Shown here piece after piece: positions 1 to 8,898 of a stretch of 64,000 nucleotides of DNA. The notes under the pieces are model-generated. The model did not search any database. It was not told where the DNA came from and saw only the letters and a program-made list of their open reading frames with translations. Each line of letters begins with the position of its first letter. The stretch's first letter is position 1. This stretch comes from G963717155 sp963717155 (GTDB lineage Bacteria > Actinomycetota > Thermoleophilia > Gaiellales > JALYLC01): contig OY970326.1 in assembly GCA_963717155.1 (NCBI GenBank), positions 2,480,001 through 2,544,000 of the forward strand, written 5' to 3'. A program made the position numbers and the translations under genes.

Positions 1-1
1 G

Positions 2-70
2 GCCGGGCTGCTCAAGGGCCAGCAGGCCAAGGACGTCGCGGCCTACATCGCCGCGGTCGCCGGCAAGTAG
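2..70 (+). CDS. C-terminal tail of a class I cytochrome c (5'-truncated)
   Basis: Only the last 22 codons are in the window, ending in TAG at 68-70. The visible tail contains AKDVAAYIAAVAGK, the amphipathic C-terminal helix with the DVAAY pattern common at the end of small haem c domains. The haem-binding CxxCH lies outside the window, so the assignment rests on the tail alone. It probably belongs to a periplasmic or membrane electron carrier of a respiratory chain. It shares strand with the HAD gene 20 bases downstream, but no link in function is evident. Confidence 0.5.
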   Translation, partial: AGLLKGQQAKDVAAYIAAVAGK

Positions 71-90
71 CCAGTCTCTCGCACGCCTCG

Positions 91-927
91 GTGCTGCCTC
101 CCGGGTTCGATCCGGCCTCCGTCCGCGCGATCGCCACGGATCTCGACGGCACGATCCTCGACGGCGTCACCTTCCGCCCTTCGCAGCGGACGATCGACGC
201 GGTGCACGCCGTCGAGCAGTGCGGGATCCACGTCTTCCTCGCGACCGGGCGCATGTTCCAGAGCACGAGGCGCATCTCGGAGATGATCGACGTGCACTCG
301 CCGATCATCTGCTACCAGGGCGGCCTCGTCGCCGATCCCGACACGAGCGAGGTGCTGCTGCACCGCCCGCTCGACGTCGAGCTCGCGCGCGAGATCCTGC
401 ATGCGCTCGGTCCGCATACCCGGACGACCAACGCGTACGTCGACGACGAGCTGTACGTGACCGAGGCGAACGCGGAGGCGAGGCGCTACGGCGAGATCGC
501 CGGTGTCGAGCTGCACGTCGTCGGAGACCTCGCGACGTGGCTCTCGAAGCCCACGACGAAGCTCGTGACGGTCGGTGAGGAGTCGTGGCTCAACCCGCTG
601 CGCGACGAGATGCAGGCCCGGTTCGGCGACCGCGCGTTCGTCGCGAAGTCGCTTCCGATCTTCCTCGAGTTCGCCGCGCCCGACGTGTCGAAGTCGTCGG
701 CGCTCGCGTTCCTCGGCGAGCGCTTCGGGTTCACGGCGGCGCAGTGCGTCGCCTTCGGGGACGGCGAGAACGATCGCGACCTGCTGCGGTGGGCCGGCCT
801 CGGCGTCTGCGTCGCGAACGCCAACGAGCGCCTGCGGAGCGAGGCCGACTGGGTCATCCCCTCCGTGAACGACGACGGCGTCGCGCAGTTCCTCGAGCAG
901 CTCGTCGCTGCTCGCACCGGCTCGTGA
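91..927 (+). CDS. HAD superfamily (Cof-type) phosphatase
   Basis: A 278-residue protein starting at GTG. Residues about 16-22 read DLDGTIL, the HAD nucleophile motif I with both aspartates. ATGR near residue 51 fits motif II. GDGENDRDLL near residue 230 fits motif IV and is typical of Cof/YbiV type IIB HAD phosphatases, which carry a C2 cap domain between motifs II and III. These soluble enzymes hydrolyse sugar phosphates, phosphoglycolate-like compounds or FMN/PLP; the substrate cannot be deduced here. It lies 21 bases upstream of serS on the same strand and is probably cotranscribed. Length is normal for the family and nothing appears damaged. Confidence 0.88.
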   Translation: MLPPGFDPASVRAIATDLDGTILDGVTFRPSQRTIDAVHAVEQCGIHVFLATGRMFQSTRRISEMIDVHSPIICYQGGLVADPDTSEVLLHRPLDVELAREILHALGPHTRTTNAYVDDELYVTEANAEARRYGEIAGVELHVVGDLATWLSKPTTKLVTVGEESWLNPLRDEMQARFGDRAFVAKSLPIFLEFAAPDVSKSSALAFLGERFGFTAAQCVAFGDGENDRDLLRWAGLGVCVANANERLRSEADWVIPSVNDDGVAQFLEQLVAARTGS

Positions 928-948
928 ACTGAACGCTAGGATCGGGGC

Positions 949-2226
949 TTGCTCGATCTCCGCCTGATCCGATCCGACACCGAGGGTGTCCGCACAGCAC
1001 TCGCGCGGCGCAATGCCGCCGGATCGCTGGACGCGATCGTTGAGCTCGACGAGCAGCGCCGCTCGCTGCAGGCCTCGGCCGACGAGCTGCGAGCCGAGCG
1101 CAACCGCGCCTCCCAGGCCATCGGCGAGGCCAAGCGCGCCGGCCGGGACGCCGCCGAGGAGCAGGCGCAGGCAGCCGGGCTCGGCACACGCCTCGCGGCG
1201 CTCGACGAGCAGCTCGGCGAGGTCGCGACGAAGCTCGACGGCCTGCTGCTCGAGCTCCCGAACATCCCGCATCCGTCGGCCGCCGACGGCATGACGGAGG
1301 AGGATGCGGTCACCGTCGCCGTGGGCGGAGCGAAGCCGGAGTTCGACTTCGAGCCGCGCGACCACCTGGCGCTCGCGGGCCCGCTGATCGACATGGAACG
1401 CGGGGCGCGCACGTCGGGATCGCGTTTCACCTACCTCCACGGCGATCTCGTCCGGCTGCACCTGGCCCTCGTGCAGTACTCGCTTGCGAAGCTCTCGAAC
1501 CAGGGCTTCCTGCCGACGATGCCGCCGGTGCTAGTCCGCGAGCAGGCTCTCGTCGGCACCGGCTTCTTCCCCGCCGACCGCGAGCAGGTCTACTCGCTCG
1601 ACCCCGCTCGCGACGACCTGTTCCTGGTCGGCACGTCGGAGGTGTCGCTCGCCGCGCTGCACATGGGCGAGATCCTCGACGAGGAATCGCTGCCGCTGCG
1701 GTACGTGGGGGTCTCGTCGTGCTTCCGCCGCGAGGCCGGCGCCGCGGGCAGGGACACGCGCGGCATCTTCCGGACGCACCAGTTCGACAAGGTCGAGATG
1801 TTCTCGTTCTGCCATCCCGATCGATCGTGGGAGGAGCACGAGCTGCTGCTGGGCCTCGAGCGCGAGATCGCCGACGAGCTCGGTCTGCACTACCGCGTCG
1901 TCAACGTGGCCGTCGGCGATCTCGGCGGGCCGGCTGCGAAGAAGTACGACATCGAGGCCTGGCTTCCCGGCCAGGACCGCTACCGCGAGCTGACGTCGTG
2001 CTCGAACACGACCGACTACCAGGCCCGTCGCCTCGAGTGCCGCATGCGGACCGACCGCGGACCGCGCGTCCTGCACACGTTGAACGGGACGGCGGTCACG
2101 TCGTCCCGCACCCTGATCGCGATCCTCGAGACGCACCAGCGCGCCGATGGCAGCGTCGCCGTCCCGGCGGTGCTGCATGCGTTCGGCGCGCCGGCGACGA
2201 TCGGGCCGCCGCCGAACCTCGGTTGA
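949..2226 (+). CDS. serS: serine--tRNA ligase
   Basis: A 425-residue class II aminoacyl-tRNA synthetase charging tRNA-Ser (and Sec tRNA where present) in the cytoplasm. The start is TTG at 949, giving the canonical N-terminus MLDLRLIRSD. Residues about 30-100 form the Glu/Arg/Ala-rich antiparallel coiled-coil arm that reads the long variable arm of tRNA-Ser. The catalytic domain follows, with the motif 2 region CFRREAGAAGRDTRGIFRTHQF near residues 257-278 and the motif 3 region NGTAVTSSRTLIAILE near 378-393. Length is normal. A tRNA-Ser(UGA), one of its substrates, lies at 25036-25127. It ends four bases before the convergent VKOR gene. Confidence 0.97.
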   Translation: MLDLRLIRSDTEGVRTALARRNAAGSLDAIVELDEQRRSLQASADELRAERNRASQAIGEAKRAGRDAAEEQAQAAGLGTRLAALDEQLGEVATKLDGLLLELPNIPHPSAADGMTEEDAVTVAVGGAKPEFDFEPRDHLALAGPLIDMERGARTSGSRFTYLHGDLVRLHLALVQYSLAKLSNQGFLPTMPPVLVREQALVGTGFFPADREQVYSLDPARDDLFLVGTSEVSLAALHMGEILDEESLPLRYVGVSSCFRREAGAAGRDTRGIFRTHQFDKVEMFSFCHPDRSWEEHELLLGLEREIADELGLHYRVVNVAVGDLGGPAAKKYDIEAWLPGQDRYRELTSCSNTTDYQARRLECRMRTDRGPRVLHTLNGTAVTSSRTLIAILETHQRADGSVAVPAVLHAFGAPATIGPPPNLG

Positions 2227-2230
2227 GGAG

Positions 2231-2665
2231 CTACGTCGCCTCGAGCCCGTCGGACTCCGGCTCGGAGGCGAGCCGCCACAGCTCCACCCCGGCGACGATC
2301 ACGATGATCCCCCAGACGACCGCGCTCGAGAGGCACCAGACGCAGTAGGCATGGATCTTCGTCGCCTCGAGCGACGTGAGGTAGGCCGAGAACGCGGCGC
2401 CGACGCCGGCGACGATGAAGCGGATCGAGCTGAAGATCAGCTCGGAGCGGAAGCAGAGCACGAACAGCGTGATCGCCCCGAGCATGCCGAAGTAGGAGAC
2501 CGGCACGCCGACGAACTTCGAGTACGAGCTGTGCGCGACGGTCTCGCACCCGCCCCCGCCAACCGGGCACAGCGCGTTCTGCCCCTGATGGCGCTCGTAC
2601 GTCAGGTACCCCGCGATGAGAAACGCGATCACCGCGAGGCCGGCTTCGAGCCGGCGTGCGCTCAT
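2231..2665 (-). CDS. vitamin K epoxide reductase (VKOR) family protein
   Basis: A 144-residue integral membrane protein with four predicted helices. C33 and C40 (CPVGGGGC, shuttle pair) and the active-site CxxC at C108/C111 (CVWC) are all present, and Ser48 lies in the expected loop. Bacterial VKOR homologues reoxidise DsbA-like thioredoxins by passing electrons to quinone, replacing DsbB. Its start overlaps the stop of the upstream DsbA-like gene by ATGA (2662-2665), so the two are translationally coupled. This pairing is the best evidence for function in disulfide formation outside the membrane. Confidence 0.93.
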   Translation of the reverse strand: MSARRLEAGLAVIAFLIAGYLTYERHQGQNALCPVGGGGCETVAHSSYSKFVGVPVSYFGMLGAITLFVLCFRSELIFSSIRFIVAGVGAAFSAYLTSLEATKIHAYCVWCLSSAVVWGIIVIVAGVELWRLASEPESDGLEAT

Positions 2666-3441
2666 GCCGGCGTGGCCTTGGCTACGGCCTTCGCGATGTC
2701 GGAGTAGGCAGGCGTGATGCTGCTGAGATCGACGGTCTTCTTGGGGCCGATGACGATCACCGACGGCGTGCCCGAGAAGTTGTGCGCACTGGCGGCGGCG
2801 TTCACGGCGGTATCCGAATCGGTCGCGGCCTTCGTGTTGTCGAAGTCCTTGTCGAACTTCTTCAGGTTGAGCCCGATGGAGTACGCCACGGCGCGCGCGT
2901 AGCTCTTGGTGAACCAGTTGCTGTTCTCGTCTCCCTGGTTGTAGTACACGACGAGCGCGTACTCCCAGAGCTTGTTCTGCTGCTGCGCCGCGTACGCGGC
3001 ACGGCTCGCGTACACCGAGTTGTCACCGAGGATCGGCCAGTGCTCGTAGAGGATCTTGGCCTTGTGGGTGCGCACGAGGTTCTGCAGCACGTCGGGGATC
3101 ACCGTGGAGTCGAACTCGCGGCATATGGGACAGCGCAGATCGCCGAACTCCGTCACGGTCACGGGCGCGTTCGCGTAGCCGACCACGTTCCCCTTGCTCG
3201 GGATGCCCGCGAACTCGCTCTTGGCGTTCGCGACGTAGCTGAGGTTCGACGTGTCGGGAGTGCCCGGGCCTCCACTCGTGGACAGGTGGATGGCGATGAG
3301 GACCCCTGCGAACACCGCGATCGCGGCGATCGGAAGCCCGATCATCATCAACCGGCGGTGCGACCGCGACGGCTTTGACGTGCGAGCAGCGCTCGGGCGG
3401 CCCTTCGCGGGGCGGCCCTTCGGGGTCTTCGTAGGTGGCAT
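2662..3441 (-). CDS. membrane-anchored DsbA-family thiol oxidoreductase
   Basis: A 259-residue protein from ATG at 3441; this start leaves a basic cytoplasmic tail and has GAAAGG about 11 bases upstream. An in-frame start further out exists but adds an unconvincing extension. Residues 1-30 are Lys/Arg/Pro-rich, residues about 31-53 form one transmembrane anchor, and the rest is an extracytoplasmic DsbA/thioredoxin-like fold with the redox motif CPIC at 104-107 inside VTVTEFGDLRCPIC. Together with VKOR it would introduce disulfides into secreted proteins. The two genes form a short operon divergent from the aldo/keto reductase. Confidence 0.93.
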   Translation of the reverse strand: MPPTKTPKGRPAKGRPSAARTSKPSRSHRRLMMIGLPIAAIAVFAGVLIAIHLSTSGGPGTPDTSNLSYVANAKSEFAGIPSKGNVVGYANAPVTVTEFGDLRCPICREFDSTVIPDVLQNLVRTHKAKILYEHWPILGDNSVYASRAAYAAQQQNKLWEYALVVYYNQGDENSNWFTKSYARAVAYSIGLNLKKFDKDFDNTKAATDSDTAVNAAASAHNFSGTPSVIVIGPKKTVDLSSITPAYSDIAKAVAKATPA

Positions 3442-3610
3442 GAAAGACGCGGCCTTTCGTTCTGGGAGACGTTCGTACGAGCCCGAGGGCCGCACCAACA
3501 CCAATCGTCGCACGGGTGGCCGTCTCGTGTTTTAAGCGTATGTGGTGCTCGTGCGTGCGCGGCGCTCCTATCCTGCCGGAGTTTCCGGCTGTCCGAACGT
3601 CAGGATCCCC

Positions 3611-4564
3611 GTGCCCGACTCGAACCTCCGCCGTCTCGGATCCAGCGAGCTGCTCGTGCATCCGCTGTGCCTGGGAGGCAACACGTTCGGCTGGACGACC
3701 GACCGGGACGAATCGTTCGCCGTCCTCGACGCGTATGCCGAGGCGGGCGGAAACTTCATCGACACGGCCGACTCCTACTCGTCCTGGATCGACGGGCACC
3801 GCGGCGGCGAATCGGAGACGATCATCGGCGAGTGGCTCGCGCGGAGCCCGCGCCGCGACGGCGTCATCGTGGCGACGAAGGTCGGAAGCGGAGCGGAGGA
3901 CGTGCCGGCCGGGCTCACGCGGAAGCAGGTCATCGACGGCTGTGAGGCATCGCTGAGACGCCTCGGAGTCGAGCGCATCGATCTGTACTTCGCCCATCGG
4001 GACGACCCCTCGACGCCGCTCGAGGAGACGCTCGCCGCCTTCGACGAGCTCGTGCGCGCCGGCAAGGTGGCGCACATCGCCGCGTCCAACTACTCCGCCG
4101 CGCGCCTGCGCGAGGCCCTCTCGGTCAGCGCGGAACGCGGCTTCGCGGCCTTCAGCGCGCTCCAGCCCCGGCTGAACCTCGTCGATCGCGACGGCTTCGA
4201 CGACGGCCTGCGCGCGATCTGCGCCGAGCACGATCTCGGCGTCGCCGTGTACTCCGCGCTCGCGAGCGGATTCCTGACCGGCAAGTACCGGGCCGGGGAG
4301 CCCGTGCCGTCCAGCGCCCGCGCGGGCGGCGTGCGTTCGAGGTACCTCGGCGATCCGCATGCCGTGGCCCTGCTCGAGGCAGCCACGCGCGTCGCCGCTC
4401 GCAGGAACGCCACCGTCGCCCAGGTCGCGCTCGCGTGGGTCATGGCCTCGCCCGGCGTGACATCGGCCATCGCGAGCGCGACGAGCCCCGAGCAGCTTTC
4501 CGACCTGCTCGGGGCCGTCGACCTCGAGCTCGACGAGACGGATCTCGCCGAGCTCACGGGCTAG
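3611..4564 (+). CDS. aldo/keto reductase
   Basis: About 317 residues from GTG at 3611 (VPDSNLRRLGSSELLV, the usual AKR N-terminus). Earlier in-frame GTG codons back to 3542 exist but would add residues with no family counterpart. The AKR tetrad is visible: Asp and Tyr in FIDTADSYSSW, Lys in VATKVG, His in YFAHRDDP. It is a TIM-barrel NADPH-dependent reductase of the YajO/Tas-like group; the substrate is unknown. Its TAG stop shares the palindrome CTAG (4561-4564) with the stop of the convergent ferritin-like gene. Confidence 0.9.
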   Translation: MPDSNLRRLGSSELLVHPLCLGGNTFGWTTDRDESFAVLDAYAEAGGNFIDTADSYSSWIDGHRGGESETIIGEWLARSPRRDGVIVATKVGSGAEDVPAGLTRKQVIDGCEASLRRLGVERIDLYFAHRDDPSTPLEETLAAFDELVRAGKVAHIAASNYSAARLREALSVSAERGFAAFSALQPRLNLVDRDGFDDGLRAICAEHDLGVAVYSALASGFLTGKYRAGEPVPSSARAGGVRSRYLGDPHAVALLEAATRVAARRNATVAQVALAWVMASPGVTSAIASATSPEQLSDLLGAVDLELDETDLAELTG

Positions 4565-5244
4565 CCGGTGATGAAGCCGGTACCCGTGACGACCTTGAGG
4601 ACCTGAGCCTTCGTCATCGCCGCATCGAAGGGCTGCGGGGCCGGAAGCGGCGCCGATCCCTTGCCGATGATGTTGCGGATCCACGCCGCGTGCCGGGCCT
4701 CGACGGAGTGCACCGAGAGTGCCGCCGCGAGGGTCTTCTTGTTCGCGATCGAGGGAGCTGCGCCGGCGTAGGCCGCCACGCCCGTGTCCTCGAGCGCCAT
4801 CGCCGTCTTCTGGAACGTGGCCTGGTTGGCGGTCGTGCCCTTGAAGTCGAACGCGGGCTTCTTGACCGCGTGCATGCCGAGGGCCGTCTTGAGGAACGCG
4901 ACGTGCTGCGCCTCGTCCATCGAGACCACCTTCGCGTACTTGGCGGTCTCGCCCTTGAGCGCGCCCTTGCTGACGGCCTCCGCGTAGAACGCGGCCTCGA
5001 GGTACTCGAGCGTGAGCGCGAAGTTGAGGATGTCGACATCGGAGGCCGCGGCCTTCGGGCCCTTCGAGGCGCCGAACGCCATGCCGGGAAGCGCACCGAG
5101 CAGCGCGGATGTGCCGAGGATGGCGCCGCCGCCGACGGCCGCCCGCTTGAGCAGGTCGCCGCGGTTCACGCCGGCGCGCTCGGCGGTCTCCTGGATCGCG
5201 CCGTCGACGTCGAGCTCGGTCAGGCTGGGATACGTCTCGTGCAT
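4561..5244 (-). CDS. secreted ferritin-like domain protein
   Basis: A 227-residue protein from ATG at 5244, which has AAAGGA about nine bases upstream; a longer reading to 5316 lacks such a site. The N-terminus has a short polar stretch, then DLLKRAAVGGGAILGTSALLG, a signal-like hydrophobic segment with a lone KR rather than a full twin-arginine motif. The body is a four-helix bundle with the carboxylate/His pattern EYLEAAFYAEA, DEAQHVAFLKTAL and SVHSVEARHAAW expected of Ferritin_2 proteins. These proteins have poorly known roles, possibly metal or peroxide handling outside the cell. The gene appears monocistronic. Confidence 0.85.
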   Translation of the reverse strand: MHETYPSLTELDVDGAIQETAERAGVNRGDLLKRAAVGGGAILGTSALLGALPGMAFGASKGPKAAASDVDILNFALTLEYLEAAFYAEAVSKGALKGETAKYAKVVSMDEAQHVAFLKTALGMHAVKKPAFDFKGTTANQATFQKTAMALEDTGVAAYAGAAPSIANKKTLAAALSVHSVEARHAAWIRNIIGKGSAPLPAPQPFDAAMTKAQVLKVVTGTGFITG

Positions 5245-5441
5245 GGGTGAGTCCTTTCGCGAGAGCCGGTCGCTTGTTTGTCCCGAGGAGTTCCGGGTGT
5301 CTGAGCTCTCGTGCACGGGCTGATTCGCCTCACCCGCCCGGCCGGTTCGATCGCACTCCTACGCCGGCGCGTAAACCGCCTGCGCCGCTGCTCGCGCGCT
5401 GGGCGATCGAGGCGGCCGAGGGCTCGTTGCCGGGGTAAGCG

Positions 5442-6926
5442 CTACACCGGCTCGGCGATCGCGACGTTGCCGGTGTTGATCGCCGCCACGTCCGTGCTGC
5501 GCAGCATGACCGAGATCAGCACCACGCCGACGCCCATCAGTCCCGCGCCGGCGAGGAAACCGACCTGATATCCGTTGACGAGGGCCTGCGCGCCATCGTG
5601 CGCGGTGGCTGCGTGGCCGAGCGATGAGAGCCGATCTGCAGTGCGGTTCGCAGCGAGCGTCGACAGGATGGCGAGCCCGAGCGCGCCTCCGACCTGCTGG
5701 GAGGTGTTGAACAGGCCGGACGCCAGCCCGGCGTCGCCACTCGCCATGTTGGTCGTCCCGATCAGCGTGAGTGGCACGAACGTGAGCCCGAGCCCGACCG
5801 CCATCACGACCAGGCCCGGAAGCACGTCGCTGACGTACGACCCGTCTGCGGAGACGCGCGACAGCATCACCAGGCCGACCGCCGCGAGCGTCATCCCGCT
5901 CAGCACGACCGGGATCGCGCCCAGCCGTCCGATGAGCTGCTGTGCGAGACCCGACGCGACGATGATGCCGGCCGTCAGCGGGAGAAACCCGAGCCCCGCC
6001 TGCACTGGCGAGAGGTGCAGGATCTCCTGGACGTACAACGTGGCGAAGAAGAAGATCGCGAACATGCCGCCGCCGACCGCCAGCATCGCGCTGTTCGCCG
6101 CCGTCAGCGAGCGCGTCCGGAAGACGCCGAGGCGGACGAGCGGATGTTGCGAGCGCAGCTCGGTGACGACGAACGTCGCGAGCAGGGCGACTGCCACGGC
6201 GAGCAGCCCGATCGTCTGCACCGAGAGCCAACCGTAGGCCTGGACCTTGACGATCGCGTAGACGAGGACGATCAGGCCGCTCGTCACGCTGAGCGCGCCG
6301 ACGAGATCGAACCCGCGACGCTCGGCGAGCCGCGACTCAGGTACGAAGCGCATCGCGAGGGCGAACGTGAGCACGCCGATGGGCAGGTTGATGAAGAAGA
6401 TCCAGCGCCACGACGCGTACTCGGTCAGGATCCCGCCGAGCAGCAGGCCGACGGCCCCGCCACCGACGGCGATCGCGGCCCAGATGCCCATCGCGCGGGT
6501 GCGCTCGCGGCCTTCGGGGAAGGTGGTGGTGACGATCGACAGCGCCGCCGGTGAGACGAGCGCGGCGCCGAACCCCTGCAGTGCGCGGGCCGCGATCAGG
6601 AATCCCGACGACGGCGCGATGCCATCCAGCACCGAGGCCGCGGTGAACACCACGAGACCGGCGAGGAACAGGCGCTTGCGCCCGAACAGATCCGACGCCC
6701 TCCCGCCGAGCAGCAGGAAGCCGCCGAAGACCAGCGTGTAGGAGTTGATCACCCACTGGAGCGAGCTCGGCGAGAAGTGCAGGTCGTGCTGCAGGGTCGG
6801 CAGCGCGACGTTCACGATCGTCGCATCGAGCACGACCATGAACTGGGCCAGACAGACGAGCGCGAGGACGAGCGACGGATTCACGGCTCGTCGCGCGGCG
6901 GGTCTGGTGAGGGCTTCGGTGCGCAC
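5442..6926 (-). CDS. MFS drug exporter, DHA2 (EmrB/QacA) family
   Basis: About 494 residues with 14 predicted transmembrane helices. I start it at GTG 6926 because GGAG sits five bases upstream; the longer reading from TTG 6971 would run through the putative operators. The DHA2 signature LDATIVNVALPTLQ is in helix 1 and the motif A-type loop GRASDLFGRKRLF follows helix 2. Such proteins use the proton gradient to expel lipophilic drugs or dyes. The gene is divergent from a TetR-family repressor and two CGGA-N8-TCCG palindromes lie between them, the standard arrangement for drug-inducible efflux. The substrate is unknown. Confidence 0.9.
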   Translation of the reverse strand: MRTEALTRPAARRAVNPSLVLALVCLAQFMVVLDATIVNVALPTLQHDLHFSPSSLQWVINSYTLVFGGFLLLGGRASDLFGRKRLFLAGLVVFTAASVLDGIAPSSGFLIAARALQGFGAALVSPAALSIVTTTFPEGRERTRAMGIWAAIAVGGGAVGLLLGGILTEYASWRWIFFINLPIGVLTFALAMRFVPESRLAERRGFDLVGALSVTSGLIVLVYAIVKVQAYGWLSVQTIGLLAVAVALLATFVVTELRSQHPLVRLGVFRTRSLTAANSAMLAVGGGMFAIFFFATLYVQEILHLSPVQAGLGFLPLTAGIIVASGLAQQLIGRLGAIPVVLSGMTLAAVGLVMLSRVSADGSYVSDVLPGLVVMAVGLGLTFVPLTLIGTTNMASGDAGLASGLFNTSQQVGGALGLAILSTLAANRTADRLSSLGHAATAHDGAQALVNGYQVGFLAGAGLMGVGVVLISVMLRSTDVAAINTGNVAIAEPV

Positions 6927-6947
6927 ACGATCTCCAAGCGTTATAAT

Positions 6948-6991
6948 CGGATTCACGATTCCGCTTCCCAATATACGGAATCTAAACTCCG
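6948..6991. promoter_or_regulatory. pair of TetR-type operator candidates between MFS exporter and TetR gene
   Basis: Two 16-bp imperfect palindromes share the frame CGGA-N8-TCCG: CGGATTCACGATTCCG at 6948-6963 and CGGAATCTAAACTCCG at 6976-6991. Each matches its own reverse complement at 12 of 16 positions, and their starts are 28 bp apart. They sit in an AT-enriched strip between the exporter start (6926) and the regulator start (7013). A binding repressor would be well placed to block both promoters. The role is inferred from position and symmetry. Confidence 0.6.
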
Positions 6992-7012
6992 TTTGTCAAC
7001 CCTGTTGCTGCG

Positions 7013-7612
7013 ATGACCCCGCTCGAACCAATCACCGACCCCAGCCCGAAGCAGCCGCGTGCCGACGCCCGGCGCAATCGCGTCCGCGTGCTCGCCGCTG
7101 CCAGGGAGGCATTCGAGGCGGAGGGTCTCGCCGTCAACGTCGACGAGATCGCGCGGCGCGCGGGGGTGGGCGTCGGCACCGTCTACCGGCACTTCCCGAC
7201 CAAGGAGCTGCTGTTCGAGGCGATCGTGCTGACGACGCTCGAGGCGATCGTCGAGGAGGCGCGCTCACTCGCAGACGCGGATGATCCGGGCGAGGCGCTG
7301 TACGGGTTCCTCGAGCGGACGGTCGACCAGAGCGAGACCGACATGGCGATCAAGGACGCGCTCGCGGGCGCGCGCTTCGACGTCAGGGCGAAGGCTGCCG
7401 GCACGCTCCGCGACCTGGAGGAGGCCGTCGGCCACCTGCTGAAGCGGGCGCAGCAGGCAGGGGCGACGAGAGACGACATCGACACCGCCGAGCTGTTCGC
7501 GCTCCTGGGGGCGTGCAGCTCGTCGCGCGCCGGGGGTGAAAGCTCGGTCTCGCCCAGGAACCTGATCCGGGTGATCTGCGACGGCCTGCGGCCGCCCGCC
7601 CCCCGGGCCTAG
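7013..7612 (+). CDS. TetR/AcrR family transcriptional regulator
   Basis: A 199-residue protein. Residues about 19-65 form the TetR helix-turn-helix, with the hallmark VDEIARRAGVGVGTVYRHF and then PTKELLFEAIV. The C-terminal helical ligand domain is diverged, as usual. It is divergent from the MFS exporter and separated from it by two palindromes, so it most likely represses the exporter and itself and releases when the exporter substrate binds. Its stop lies in CTAG (7609-7612), shared with the stop of the convergent methyltransferase. Confidence 0.92.
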   Translation: MTPLEPITDPSPKQPRADARRNRVRVLAAAREAFEAEGLAVNVDEIARRAGVGVGTVYRHFPTKELLFEAIVLTTLEAIVEEARSLADADDPGEALYGFLERTVDQSETDMAIKDALAGARFDVRAKAAGTLRDLEEAVGHLLKRAQQAGATRDDIDTAELFALLGACSSSRAGGESSVSPRNLIRVICDGLRPPAPRA

Positions 7613-8313
7613 CGTCGTCGGCAGACGTACGCGCCGCGTACGCCGAGCTCGTCGAAGCTCGCACGTTCGATCACGAAGCCGGCACGCTCGATCATCGGCT
7701 CGAGCAACCAGCTGAACGTGCTGTGCTCGTTGCACAGATGCTCCTCGAGCTCGCTTCTCGTCCAACCGTCGTCGCTGCGCTCGGCGGCGGCGGCGAGCCA
7801 CGCGTCGATGCGTCGAGGCGCCTCCCTCGGATCGAACCCGAACACGAGATCCCGCAACACGAGCACTCCGCCCGGATGCAGCATCGACGCGATGCGCTCG
7901 ACGGCGATCGCCTTCCAGAAATCGGGGAGGTGGTGCAACGCATGGCGTGAGTACACGAAGTCCGCCGGCGATCCGGTGTGCTCGTAGCTCAGGAAGCCCG
8001 CCCGGACGCACTCGAGATTCGCGACTCCGAGCCGAGCCGCCTTGGCCTCGATGACGGCGAGCATCTGGGCCGAGACGTCGACCGCGACGACCCGTGCACA
8101 GCTGGCCGCCGCCGCCAGCGCGAGCGTTCCGGTTCCCGCCCCGAGGTCGACGAGCGTGCTCTCCGGCTCGAGGCCTACGCCGTGCAGCAGCGACACGTCC
8201 TCGGATGCGTCGTATGCGGCCTTGCGGTCGTACGCCGCGACGTACGCCGCGTCGAGGTGCTCGGGGCCGGCGAGGCCGATCTCGTCGATGAGATTCCACA
8301 CGCGCGACTCCAT
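7609..8313 (-). CDS. class I SAM-dependent methyltransferase
   Basis: A 234-residue Rossmann-type methyltransferase. Motif I is LVDLGAGTGTLALAAA near residues 54-69, the acidic end of strand 2 is VVAVDVS, and SRHALHHLPDFWKA fits the Methyltransf_11/25-type motif after strand 4. The C-terminal part (RSELEEHLCNEH...WLLEPMIERAGF) resembles small-molecule methyltransferases. The substrate is unknown. Only 15 bases separate its start from the next divergent reading frame. Confidence 0.88.
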   Translation of the reverse strand: MESRVWNLIDEIGLAGPEHLDAAYVAAYDRKAAYDASEDVSLLHGVGLEPESTLVDLGAGTGTLALAAAASCARVVAVDVSAQMLAVIEAKAARLGVANLECVRAGFLSYEHTGSPADFVYSRHALHHLPDFWKAIAVERIASMLHPGGVLVLRDLVFGFDPREAPRRIDAWLAAAAERSDDGWTRSELEEHLCNEHSTFSWLLEPMIERAGFVIERASFDELGVRGAYVCRRR

Positions 8314-8328
8314 TGCGAGACTCTATCC

Positions 8329-8898
8329 ATGCGCGCGTATCGGTCCCGCCGGGCGGCCGCGATCGCGGTGCTTGCCGCGCTGGGCACAGCAGGGATCGCT
8401 CAAGCGTCGCCGGCGCGCTATCCGGCCCCCGGAGGACACCTCGCCGGCCCGGCGCTCGTGCAGACGCTCGACGTGGTACTCCAGCCAGCCGGCGTGCCGG
8501 CCTGGGCGACGCCGCCTGTCGACCTGCCGGGGGCTCGGGTGGCAGCAGGCATCGGGAGATCGAGCGCGGTCGTCGTCCCGTACCGCGGCGGCCCGGGATG
8601 GTGTCTGGCCTTCGCCGTCGGCAACACCGCGATGCAGGGGTGGTGCACCCCCGCATCGGGAACCCGCCGGACCGACCGATGGCGGGTAGCCGGTCCCGCT
8701 CACGATTCCCGGATCTCGACGGCGAGTGGCACGCCGATCTCGGGCACGGCGCGGCGCAGCGCCTGCGTGTACGGATGCTCGGGCGCACCGAGCACCTTCT
8801 CGGTCGGCCCGCGCTCGACGACGCGTCCGTCGTGCAGGACGAGGCTCTCCTCGCACAGGCGGTCGACGAGAGCGAGGTTGTGCGAGATCAGCACGTAG
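8329..8898 (+). CDS. putative small secreted protein, doubtful 3' end
   Basis: The frame opens at ATG 8329 with MRAYRSRRAAAIAVLAALGTAGIAQASP, a convincing Sec signal peptide ending near AQAS. About 100 residues of soluble sequence follow, including a pair of tryptophan/cysteine motifs (GWCLAFAVG and GWCTPAS). After about 8700 the frame runs antisense through the end of the convergent ABC ATPase and becomes Ser/Arg-rich, typical of a shadow frame. Either the real protein is shorter and its stop was lost to a frameshift, or it is a decaying gene. No family was recognised. Confidence 0.35.
   Translation: MRAYRSRRAAAIAVLAALGTAGIAQASPARYPAPGGHLAGPALVQTLDVVLQPAGVPAWATPPVDLPGARVAAGIGRSSAVVVPYRGGPGWCLAFAVGNTAMQGWCTPASGTRRTDRWRVAGPAHDSRISTASGTPISGTARRSACVYGCSGAPSTFSVGPRSTTRPSCRTRLSSHRRSTRARLCEIST

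Noticed and set aside
3123..3128. CATATG in the DsbA-like gene as another regulatory half site
   Set aside because: It is inside a coding region and lacks the spaced partner half site.
5158..5172. Twin-arginine (Tat) signal in the ferritin-like protein
   Set aside because: Only a single KR precedes the hydrophobic stretch; the consensus RR with flanking residues is missing, so Tat export cannot be claimed.
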